Source of the DNA: DSOT01 sp052386775
Lineage (GTDB): Bacteria > Pseudomonadota > Gammaproteobacteria > Burkholderiales > SG8-41
Reading direction: 5' to 3'
Length of the DNA stretch: 5,227 nt
Assembly: GCA_052386775.1 (NCBI GenBank)
Contig: JBQTJV010000285.1
Location: forward strand, 1 to 5,227
The translations under genes were made by a program, and so were the position numbers. The notes under the pieces were generated by a model that saw only the letters and a program-made list of their open reading frames with translations, had not been told where the DNA came from and made no database searches. Below, piece by piece: positions 1 through 5,227 of the stretch. Each line of letters begins with the position of its first letter. The first letter of the stretch is position 1.

Positions 1-218
1 TTCAGCGGCGAAGGATAGAACGGCAGCAGCCACAGCGTATTGACGCCGAGGTCCTTGACGTAGTCGAGTTTGGATGCGAGCCCGCGGAAGTCGCCAATGC
101 CGTCGTCATTGGCGTCGAAGAACGCCTTGACGTGCAGTTGATAAATGACAGCGTCCTTGTACCAGAGCGGGTCGTTCGGCGCCGAGGCAGGTTCCCGGCT
201 GGGTGCACCTTCACTCAC
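1..218 (-). CDS. treS: Trehalose synthase (maltose alpha-D-glucosyltransferase), N-terminal part only
   Basis: The 72 codons present give the conserved start of TreS, a GH13 enzyme that interconverts trehalose and maltose in the cytoplasm. Visible motifs are LWYKDAVIYQLHVKAFFD (residues 18-35), NDDGIGDFRGLASKLDYV (37-54) and LGVNTLWLLPFYPSPL (57-72), covering the first strands of the (beta/alpha)8 barrel. The catalytic residues lie beyond the window edge. The start chosen is GTG at 218-216, one base after the glgE TAA; no other in-frame start precedes the conserved block and no strong Shine-Dalgarno is visible, so translation is probably coupled to glgE. Another minus-strand frame starting at GTG 214-212 stays open to base 2 but gives a basic, serine-rich peptide unlike any protein family and is a shadow. 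In many proteobacteria TreS continues into a C-terminal maltokinase domain; that cannot be seen here. Family assignment is very secure; full length is unknown. Confidence 0.94.
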   Translation of the reverse strand, partial: MSEGAPSREPASAPNDPLWYKDAVIYQLHVKAFFDANDDGIGDFRGLASKLDYVKDLGVNTLWLLPFYPSPL

Positions 219-219
219 C

Positions 220-2214
220 TTACGCGAAGGGCTCGTAGTCTTTTTCGGAGCGCAGCTGCTGACACACGCGAAATACGTGCGCCGGGCACGCGTGAGGATC
301 GAGCTCCACGTAGTTGCGCGCGCCTTGCCAGAGATAGCTCTCGCCGCTCAGCAGATCGTCCATTCTGTAGGGGTGGGCGGGGTCGATTCCCAGCTCCTTC
401 AACGGCAGTTCGAGAAACGCCGAACGCTTGTGCCGGGCGTCGAGGCTCACCACGGTCACGATGACGTTGGCGCGTGTGTCGTCGAATTTCGCGTAGCATA
501 TCAGCTCGTCATTGTCGCTCGACACGAACTCGATATTCCAGTCCTGCTGCAGCGCCGGGTTGTCGCGCCGCGCCTGATTCAACCGCGCGATCAGCGGAGC
601 AAGCGAGTCGGCGCGCGCGGGATCCCAGTGGCGGATCTCGTATTTTTCCGAGTTGAGATATTCCTCGCTGCCGGGCTCGCGCGGTGCGTTCTCGCAATGC
701 TCGAACGCCGGCCCGTAGATGCCGTAGTTCGCGCCGAGCGTCGCAGCGAGGACCGCCCGCGCCATGAACGCCGGCCGCCCGCCGTTCTGCAGGAACGCGG
801 TCAGGATGTCCGGCGTATTGGGCCAGTGGTTGGGGCGGAAATAATTTCGCGAAGCGCTGCGCGCAAGCTCGGTGAAGTACTCCGTCAGCTCGGCCTTGGT
901 ATTGCGCCACGGGAAATAAGTGTAGGACTGCGTGAAACCGAGCTTCGCCAGCCGGTGCATGATCTTGGGGCGGGTGAACGCTTCCGACAGCAAGATCAGC
1001 TCGGGATGCTCGCGTTTCAGCTCGCCGATCAGCCACTCCCAGAACGCAAAGGGCTTGGTGTGCGGATTGTCGACGCGGAACACGGTGACGCCCTGAGCGA
1101 TCCAGAATTCGAAGATGCTCTTCAGCTCCTGCCACAGCGGGGACCAGTGCTCGGTTTCGAAGTGGAAGGGGTAGATGTCCTGATACTTCTTCGGCGGGTT
1201 TTCCGCGAACTGGATCGATCCATCCGGCCGGCGCAGAAACCATTCGGGATGCTCGCCCACGTACGGATGATCGGGCGCGCACTGGAACGCGATGTCGAGC
1301 GCCACCTCGAGCCCGCGTTTGCGCGCGGCATCGACCAGTTGCCGAAAGTCCTCGAGCGACCCGAGCTCCGGGTGCACCGCTTTGTGGCCGCCCTCGTCAG
1401 CCCCGATCGCCCACGGGCTGCCCGGATCGTCCGGTCCGGCTTCCAGCGTGTTGTTGCGCCCTTTTCGTTGCGTGCGCCCGATCGGATGGACCGGCGGCAG
1501 ATAGACAATATCGAACCCCATGCGGGCAACGTAATCGAGCCGCCGCGCACAGTCGGCGAAGCTACCGTGCCGCCCCGGCTCGGCTGCGCAGGAACGCGGA
1601 AACAGTTCATACCACGCGCTGCACCGGGCGAGCGGTCGGTCCGCTTCCACCTCCAGCTCGAGCGCATACGTCGTGCCGAGCGTGCGATCGGGATAGCGCA
1701 TCATGACTTCGTGCAGTTCCTCGCCGCCCGCCAGCGCTCGCCGATCGTCCAGAGCGCGCTCGGCGGTCAGGTCCCGCACCCATCCACGCAGCAGTTTGGC
1801 GTCGGCTCCCTTCGCCCGTGCGGCGGCGGCGTTCACCAGCAGTGCCCCGGTGCGGATGGCGAGGGCGATATCCGCAGGATCGACGCGCTTCAGGAAATCC
1901 TGGCGCCACGACAGAAAACTGTCGACCCAGCCGACAACGGTGTACTGATAGCGCCCGAGCTCGGTCAGGTTGAACGCGCCCCGCCAGCGGTCGTTGCTGA
2001 GCAGCGCCATCTCGGTTTCTTCCCACGCTCTCGCACCACGCTTGCGATAGCGCAGCATGCAGCGGAGCGCTTCGTGCCCGTCGGCAAAGACGTCAGCCTC
2101 CACGTCGAGCCGATCGCCGACGACGCGCTTCACCGGAAAGCGGCCTCCGTCCACGGCCGGCGACACCGATTCGATGACGACGCGGCGTCGTCCTTCTTCC
2201 GGGAGCGTCTTCAT
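220..2214 (-). CDS. glgE: Alpha-1,4-glucan:maltose-1-phosphate maltosyltransferase
   Basis: GlgE (GH13 subfamily 3) moves maltosyl units from alpha-maltose-1-phosphate to the non-reducing end of alpha-1,4-glucans, releasing phosphate. The 664 residues compare with about 675-700 in actinobacterial enzymes. The N-terminal block RRRVVIESVSPAVDGGRFPVKR (9-30) is typical, followed by a beta-sandwich domain and helices to about residue 190. The barrel opens with SAWYELFPRS (199-208) and YLPPVHPIGRTQRKGRNN (238-255). Expected catalytic residues are the nucleophile D382 in VFRVDNPHTKP, the acid/base E411 in LLSEAFTRPK and D469 in NTPDIL; their spacing matches Streptomyces GlgE (D394, E423, D480) with an 11-12 residue offset. 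NSEKYEIRHWD (521-531) is another family signature. The C-terminal beta domain ends at TAA 222-220. The ATG at 2214-2212 overlaps the glgB TGA (ATGA), and no good Shine-Dalgarno is seen, so translational coupling to glgB is likely. All core residues are present; the gene looks intact. Confidence 0.97.
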   Translation of the reverse strand: MKTLPEEGRRRVVIESVSPAVDGGRFPVKRVVGDRLDVEADVFADGHEALRCMLRYRKRGARAWEETEMALLSNDRWRGAFNLTELGRYQYTVVGWVDSFLSWRQDFLKRVDPADIALAIRTGALLVNAAAARAKGADAKLLRGWVRDLTAERALDDRRALAGGEELHEVMMRYPDRTLGTTYALELEVEADRPLARCSAWYELFPRSCAAEPGRHGSFADCARRLDYVARMGFDIVYLPPVHPIGRTQRKGRNNTLEAGPDDPGSPWAIGADEGGHKAVHPELGSLEDFRQLVDAARKRGLEVALDIAFQCAPDHPYVGEHPEWFLRRPDGSIQFAENPPKKYQDIYPFHFETEHWSPLWQELKSIFEFWIAQGVTVFRVDNPHTKPFAFWEWLIGELKREHPELILLSEAFTRPKIMHRLAKLGFTQSYTYFPWRNTKAELTEYFTELARSASRNYFRPNHWPNTPDILTAFLQNGGRPAFMARAVLAATLGANYGIYGPAFEHCENAPREPGSEEYLNSEKYEIRHWDPARADSLAPLIARLNQARRDNPALQQDWNIEFVSSDNDELICYAKFDDTRANVIVTVVSLDARHKRSAFLELPLKELGIDPAHPYRMDDLLSGESYLWQGARNYVELDPHACPAHVFRVCQQLRSEKDYEPFA

Positions 2215-3002
2215 CGGTCGGCGCGCTTCAACCAGATGGCGGCCAGCGGAGGCAGCGTGAGACTGAGCGACCAGTCGCGCCCGTGGTGTGCCTCACGCCG
2301 CGCTTCCACGCCGCCCATATTGCCCACGCCCGAGCCGCCATACTCCGCGGCGTCGCTGTTCAGCACCTCGCGCCAATAGCCCCCGCGCGGCACGCCGACC
2401 CGATAATCCTGACGCACCACGGGCGTGAAGTTGCACACCGCGAGGATCATTTCGCGGGCGTCGCGACTCAGCCGCAGGAAACTGATGACGCTGTTTTCCC
2501 AGTCCTGATGATCGATCCACTGGAAGCCCTGCGGCTCGCAGTCGTGCTCGTGCAGCGCCGCCTCGTTGCGATAGGCGCGATTCAAGTCCGAGATCAGCGT
2601 CTGCACGCCGCGGTGGTGCGGGTATTGCAGCACGTGCCATTCGAGGCTTTCTTCATGGGACCACTCGCGGCTTTGACCGAATTCGCCGCCCATGAACAGC
2701 AGCTTCTTGCCGGGATGCGCCCACATGTAGCCGTAGAGCAGGCGCAGGTTGGCGAACCGCTGCCATTCGTCGCCCGGCATCTTGCCGGCGAGCGCGCCCT
2801 TGCCGTGGACCACTTCGTCGTGCGAGAGCGGCAGCACGAAATTCTCGTTGTAGGCGTAGACCATGCTGAAGGTCAGCGCGTCGTGATGATACTTGCGGTG
2901 CACCGGGTCGTTCGAGAAGTACTTGAGCGTATCGTGCATCCAGCCCATGTTCCACTTGTAGCCGAATCCCAGCCCGCCCATGGAGGTCGGGCGCGACACC
3001 AT
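2211..3002 (-). CDS. glgB: Branching enzyme, C-terminal fragment (barrel remainder and C-terminal beta domain)
   Basis: This 263-residue ORF is the direct in-frame continuation of glgB after the TGA. It can begin at ATG 3002-3000, one codon (CCG) beyond the stop, the codon that encodes Met in PMVSRPT of intact relatives. Fragment residues 7-26 carry the conserved GGLGFGYKWNMGWMHDTL block. Region IV is LSHDEVVHGKG (59-69), whose D62 equals D450 of the complete protein and is the transition-state-stabilising aspartate. It continues with WAHPGKKLLFMGGEFGQ (94-110) and a C-terminal all-beta domain, ending in IWLKRADR at TGA 2213-2211, which overlaps the glgE ATG. A GAGGAA lies 15 bases before the ATG, too far for an ordinary Shine-Dalgarno, so expression would depend on reinitiation by terminating ribosomes. 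It lacks the nucleophile and acid/base and cannot catalyse branching alone. Confidence 0.82.
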   Translation of the reverse strand: MVSRPTSMGGLGFGYKWNMGWMHDTLKYFSNDPVHRKYHHDALTFSMVYAYNENFVLPLSHDEVVHGKGALAGKMPGDEWQRFANLRLLYGYMWAHPGKKLLFMGGEFGQSREWSHEESLEWHVLQYPHHRGVQTLISDLNRAYRNEAALHEHDCEPQGFQWIDHQDWENSVISFLRLSRDAREMILAVCNFTPVVRQDYRVGVPRGGYWREVLNSDAAEYGGSGVGNMGGVEARREAHHGRDWSLSLTLPPLAAIWLKRADR

Positions 3003-3005
3003 CGG

Positions 3006-4166
3006 TCAGGCGGTGGATTCCTCGGCGACCGTCTGCGCATCGGGGTGATCGCGATACACCGCCTCGTTGAGCCGGCGCAGAAATTGCATGGCCGCGAGGT
3101 TCTCGCGCCCGCCGTGCTCGTTCGGTATCCACTCTCCTTCCTTGCGCGCGTAGTCTAGGTACAGCATCGAGGCCACGCCATCCACGCGCAACCCGTCGGC
3201 ATGGTAGCGGTCGATCCAGAACAGCGCGCTGCTCATGAGAAAGGCGCGCACCTCGTGGCGGCCGTAATTGAAGATGCAACTGTTCCACTCGGGATGAAAC
3301 CCCTGCCGCGGATCCGAGTGCTCGTAGAGATGCGTGCCGTCGTAGTACACCAGCCCGTGCTCGTCGCTGGGGAAATGCGACGGCACCCAGTCGAGAATGA
3401 CGCCGATGCCGTGCTGGTGCAGGTAATCGATGAGGTACATCAGGTCCTGCGGCGTGCCGTAGCGGGCGGTCGGCGCGAAATAACCGGTCACCTGGTAGCC
3501 CCACGAACCGTAGAAGGGGTGCTCCATGACCGGCATGAACTCGACATGGGTGAATCCCAATCGGTTCACATACTCCGCGAGCGGCTGGGCGAGTTCACGA
3601 TAGGTGAGCGGACGGTTGCCCTCTTCGGGCACGCGCCGCCACGAGCCGATATGGAGTTCGTATATCGAAAAAGCCGCTTCGCGCGCGCCCGTGGTGCCGC
3701 GCCTGCGCATCCACTCCGCATCGCCCCACTCGTAATCCAGCGGCCAGACGCGCGATGCGGTGAGCGGCGGCGTCTCGCAATAGTATGCAAAGGGATCGCC
3801 CCGGTCGGTCGTGTAGTGGTTGACCCGGGAGCGCAGGCGGTACTTGTAGAGCGCGCCCTGAGCAATGCCGTCGAATACGCCCTCCCAGATTCCCGAGCCG
3901 TCCTGGCGCACGTGCAACGGATGGCGTGCCGCGTCCCAGCCGTTGAAGTCGCCCACGACGGAAACCGCCTCGGCGTTTGGCGCCCACACCGCGAAATGTA
4001 CGGCGCGACCGCGATCGGTCTCGATCACGTGCGCGCCGAGCTTCTCGTGCAGCCGATAATGCGTGCCTTCGCGAAAGAGGAAGATATCGTGGTCGCTGAT
4101 GACACCCGGGCGCCTGCCGACAGGGGCTGCAGCGGTCAATCCAGTAGCGGTCGATCCGGCATTCAC
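3006..4166 (-). CDS. glgB: Branching enzyme, N-terminal fragment (CBM48 and first part of GH13 barrel)
   Basis: The 386-residue ORF starts at GTG 4166-4164, supported by AGGAG nine bases upstream; no in-frame ATG precedes the conserved region. After a short variable leader, IFLFREGTHYRLHEKLGAH (28-46) begins the CBM48 carbohydrate-binding domain, with VHFAVWAPNAEAVSVVGDFN (56-75). The GH13 barrel follows: SIYELHIGSW (167-176), YQVTGYFAPTARYGTPQD (224-241), region I DWVPSHFP (259-266), region II GLRVDGVASMLYLDY with nucleophile D329, and region III VAEEST with acid/base E382. Translation ends at TGA 3008-3006, four codons after E382, so the last barrel strands, region IV and the C-terminal domain are missing. 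Compared with the 728-residue E. coli enzyme it also lacks the extra N-terminal N1 domain, which is normal for many shorter GlgB proteins. Alone, this fragment should not be an active branching enzyme. Confidence 0.88.
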   Translation of the reverse strand: MNAGSTATGLTAAAPVGRRPGVISDHDIFLFREGTHYRLHEKLGAHVIETDRGRAVHFAVWAPNAEAVSVVGDFNGWDAARHPLHVRQDGSGIWEGVFDGIAQGALYKYRLRSRVNHYTTDRGDPFAYYCETPPLTASRVWPLDYEWGDAEWMRRRGTTGAREAAFSIYELHIGSWRRVPEEGNRPLTYRELAQPLAEYVNRLGFTHVEFMPVMEHPFYGSWGYQVTGYFAPTARYGTPQDLMYLIDYLHQHGIGVILDWVPSHFPSDEHGLVYYDGTHLYEHSDPRQGFHPEWNSCIFNYGRHEVRAFLMSSALFWIDRYHADGLRVDGVASMLYLDYARKEGEWIPNEHGGRENLAAMQFLRRLNEAVYRDHPDAQTVAEESTA

Positions 4167-4175
4167 GGTGGACTA

Positions 4176-4180
4176 CTCCT
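4176..4180 (-). promoter_or_regulatory. Ribosome binding site of glgB
   Basis: AGGAG (within GAGGAG) on the minus strand is nine bases before the GTG at 4166-4164. It sits inside the 25-base otsB-glgB gap and supports the GTG over an overlapping out-of-frame ATG at 4162-4160. Confidence 0.75.
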
Positions 4181-4191
4181 CGTCGATAGCG

Positions 4192-4980
4192 CTAACCCGC
4201 CTGCACGCGCCAGCGATGCAGGAATGCGATCAGTTCACGCGGCGGCTGCAGCCACACGTCGGCTTGCGTCGCGCGCAATTCCGGCCGCACCAGCACGGCC
4301 AGGCCCCGCGGCTTGACGGCGGCGAAGGCGTCCTCGTCCGTCAGGTCATCGCCAAGATACGCGATGGCGCTGTCACCGACGGTTTCGGACAGTACCGCCT
4401 TCACGGCATGCTGCTTGTTGCATCCTGCTGCGCGCAACTCCAGACCGCCGTCGAACGGCAGCAGCTGCAGCTCGTCGTCCGTCAGAAAGCTCTCCCACAC
4501 CGCCCGGGCCCGGGATTGAACCTTTGCGGCCGTCAACGTCGGCAGTCCGCGCCAGTGCAGCGCCACGCTGGCGCGCTTGCGCTCCAGCCGGCCGCCGGTG
4601 CGGACCGCTTCCGCGGCCGCTGCCGCCGCCTTCTCCAGCGTGACTTTGACCGCCGGTGAAGGTTCCTCGATCCGCAATTCTCCGTTCGGCAGCAGGCGCT
4701 CCCATCCATGCCCACCCCAGATCTCGGGCGGCCGTCCCAAGCCCAGCAGCGGCGTCACGTCTGCGGCAGGGCGTCCGCTGATGATGACGATCCTCGTGCT
4801 GGCCGCCTCGATCAGCGACGCCAGCACTTCACGCACGCCGGGATACGGCAGCGCACGTTCCGGGCGCGGCTGAAAAGGCGCGAGCGTCCCGTCATAGTCC
4901 AGCATCAAAACCCGACTGGCCGCGGCTGGAATGGCCTCCAGAAAACCGGTCCAGTCTATGCGTGGGCTCAAAACCTGCAT
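4192..4980 (-). CDS. otsB: Trehalose-6-phosphate phosphatase
   Basis: OtsB hydrolyses trehalose-6-phosphate to trehalose and phosphate in the cytoplasm. The 262 residues fit the usual 250-266. HAD-superfamily motifs are in order: motif I LMLDYDGTLAPF with nucleophile D28 and general acid D30; motif II IVIISGRP with S68; GGHGWE (89-94), a family signature in the cap region; motif III NKQHAVKAVL with K189; motif IV YLGDDLTDEDAF with Mg-binding D211, D212 and D215. The start is ATG 4980-4978, with GGAG eight bases upstream and MQVLSPRIDW leading straight into the conserved domain. The frame stays open upstream to a GTG at 5139-5137, but the 53 extra residues are rich in His, Arg and Cys and overlap likely regulatory DNA, so they are rejected. 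It ends at TAG 4194-4192, 25 bases before glgB. As first gene of the operon it would supply trehalose for TreS. No trehalose-6-phosphate synthase (otsA) is present here. Confidence 0.96.
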   Translation of the reverse strand: MQVLSPRIDWTGFLEAIPAAASRVLMLDYDGTLAPFQPRPERALPYPGVREVLASLIEAASTRIVIISGRPAADVTPLLGLGRPPEIWGGHGWERLLPNGELRIEEPSPAVKVTLEKAAAAAAEAVRTGGRLERKRASVALHWRGLPTLTAAKVQSRARAVWESFLTDDELQLLPFDGGLELRAAGCNKQHAVKAVLSETVGDSAIAYLGDDLTDEDAFAAVKPRGLAVLVRPELRATQADVWLQPPRELIAFLHRWRVQAG

Positions 4981-4988
4981 GCACAAGA

Positions 4989-4992
4989 CTCC
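4989..4992 (-). promoter_or_regulatory. Ribosome binding site of otsB
   Basis: GGAG on the minus strand lies eight bases before the ATG at 4980-4978. It decides between this start and the longer upstream-open frame, where no comparable site precedes the GTG at 5139-5137. Confidence 0.7.
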
Positions 4993-5109
4993 GTCACGCG
5001 TGCGGATACGGCATCTGTGGTCTGGCGTACTGAAGTCATATCGCGTCCCTGCCCTCATGCGTATTAGATGCAGCAATCTCCCGCGTGCGCTGCAACGCCT
5101 AGAGTGCCT

Positions 5110-5139
5110 AACATAATGACCCGCGTGGTGCGCTGTCAC
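5110..5139 (-). promoter_or_regulatory. Candidate sigma70-type promoter for the otsB-glgB-glgE-treS operon
   Basis: On the minus strand GTGACA (5139-5134; five of six matches to TTGACA) is separated by 18 bases from TATGTT (5115-5110; four of six matches to TATAAT). This would start transcription near 5103, leaving a leader of about 120 bases before the otsB ATG. The outer end of the large inverted repeat overlaps the -35 element. The match is modest and the spacing suboptimal, so this is only the best candidate I see in the upstream region. Confidence 0.3.
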
Positions 5140-5226
5140 GATTTTGGCTCAGGACGCGAAGCTCGCCGCAGTGAATATCGCGAATATTCACAAGGCGGGC
5201 GACAAAGTCATGGGCCAAAACTCGTG
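5137..5226. repeat. Large interrupted inverted repeat upstream of otsB, possibly continuing past the window
   Basis: The structure is symmetric about base 5181. The inner arms are a perfect 8-base match, GTGAATAT (5171-5178) and ATATTCAC (5184-5191), around CGCGA. The outer arms are CACGATTTTGGCTCAGGAC (5137-5155) and, reading the minus strand from 5226 to 5207, CACGAGTTTTGGCCCATGAC: 17 of 19 positions match with one extra base. The outer 14-base arms and the inner arms share the same centre exactly. Between them TCGCC also recurs in inverted order, shifted by three bases. The right arm ends within one base of the window edge. It could be a compound operator, a cruciform or RNA hairpin, or an extragenic palindromic or miniature mobile element. 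I cannot match it to a known family. Confidence 0.7.
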
Positions 5227-5227
5227 C

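Larger units (their letters stand above)
2211..4166 (-). pseudogene. glgB: 1,4-alpha-glucan branching enzyme locus with an in-frame TGA
   Basis: The whole locus would encode 651 residues of GlgB, which cuts alpha-1,4 chains and rejoins them through alpha-1,6 bonds. Codon 387 is TGA (3008-3006). The reading continues as AEESTA-stop-PMVSRPT, where relatives commonly have AEESTAWPMVSRPT, so one TGG-to-TGA transition (plus-strand C to T at 3006) explains it. No frameshift, deletion or other stop is seen on either side. With the full numbering, the catalytic residues D329, E382 and D450 are each offset by exactly 76 from Escherichia coli D405, E458 and D526, so nothing is lost or gained at the break. 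Genetic-code reassignment is unlikely: many TGG tryptophans occur in the same gene and its natural stop is also TGA. Recent nonsense mutation, sequencing error and split-gene expression remain open. The predicted parts are described separately. Confidence 0.8.

Noticed and set aside
145..2379. A 744-codon plus-strand open frame opposite glgE
   Set aside because: It is antisense to a clearly conserved gene and runs on past it into glgB. Its product is rich in Arg, Val and His with no recognisable domain, as expected when a GC-rich gene with strong third-position bias is read backwards.
3006..3008. TGA read as selenocysteine or as tryptophan by a changed genetic code
   Set aside because: Relatives have Trp here, not Cys or Sec; no obvious selenocysteine-insertion hairpin was noticed after the codon; the same genes use many TGG codons and glgB itself ends in TGA.
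4166..4192. Possible terminator or separate promoter between otsB and glgB
   Set aside because: The gap is only 25 bases, holds the glgB ribosome binding site and shows no hairpin with a T-run or promoter-like boxes.
3201..4316. A 371-codon plus-strand open frame opposite glgB, and a similar one at 2283-3158
   Set aside because: Both mirror conserved branching-enzyme codons, cross gene boundaries and show no motifs or ribosome binding site; they are shadows.
4503..4514. Perfect 12-base palindrome CCCGGGCCCGGG
   Set aside because: It lies inside otsB coding sequence and encodes ordinary Ser-Arg-Ala-Arg residues; such GC palindromes arise readily in this base composition.
4981..5139. N-terminal extension of OtsB by 53 residues from GTG 5139-5137
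   Set aside because: The extension lacks OtsB-like sequence, has an atypical His/Arg/Cys-rich composition, overlaps the candidate promoter, and a good ribosome binding site precedes the ATG at 4980.

Overview
The window is a GC-rich (roughly 60-65% by eye), densely coding stretch of bacterial chromosome. All recognisable genes lie on the minus strand and read right to left. Protein motifs resemble proteobacterial (beta/gamma) versions of these enzymes, but the organism cannot be named from the sequence.

Layout, in the direction of transcription: (i) 5227-4981, a leader of about 250 bases with a large interrupted inverted repeat centred on base 5181 and a weak sigma70-like promoter candidate; (ii) 4980-4192, otsB, trehalose-6-phosphate phosphatase; (iii) 4166-2211, glgB, alpha-1,4-glucan branching enzyme, interrupted by one in-frame TGA at 3008-3006 and so read as two ORFs; (iv) 2214-220, glgE, maltosyltransferase; (v) 218-1, the first 72 codons of treS, trehalose synthase, running off the left edge. 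Spacing is 25 bases between otsB and glgB, an ATGA overlap between glgB and glgE, and one base between glgE and treS, so this looks like a single, translationally coupled operon. There is no gap over 300 bases and no terminator between genes.

Together the genes form most of the GlgE route from trehalose to storage alpha-glucan. OtsB releases trehalose from trehalose-6-phosphate, TreS isomerises it to maltose, a maltokinase (not in the window, possibly fused to the missing end of TreS) makes maltose-1-phosphate, GlgE polymerises this into linear alpha-1,4-glucan, and GlgB adds alpha-1,6 branches.

Two things deserve attention. First, glgB carries a TGA where a TGG tryptophan is expected, four codons after the general acid/base glutamate codon. 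The rest of the gene is intact, so this is a very recent nonsense mutation, a base-calling error, or a split enzyme made by reinitiation at an ATG one codon further on. Second, the inverted repeat upstream of otsB is far more symmetric than the surrounding DNA and may continue beyond the window. I found no mobile element, RNA gene, CRISPR array or clearly new system.
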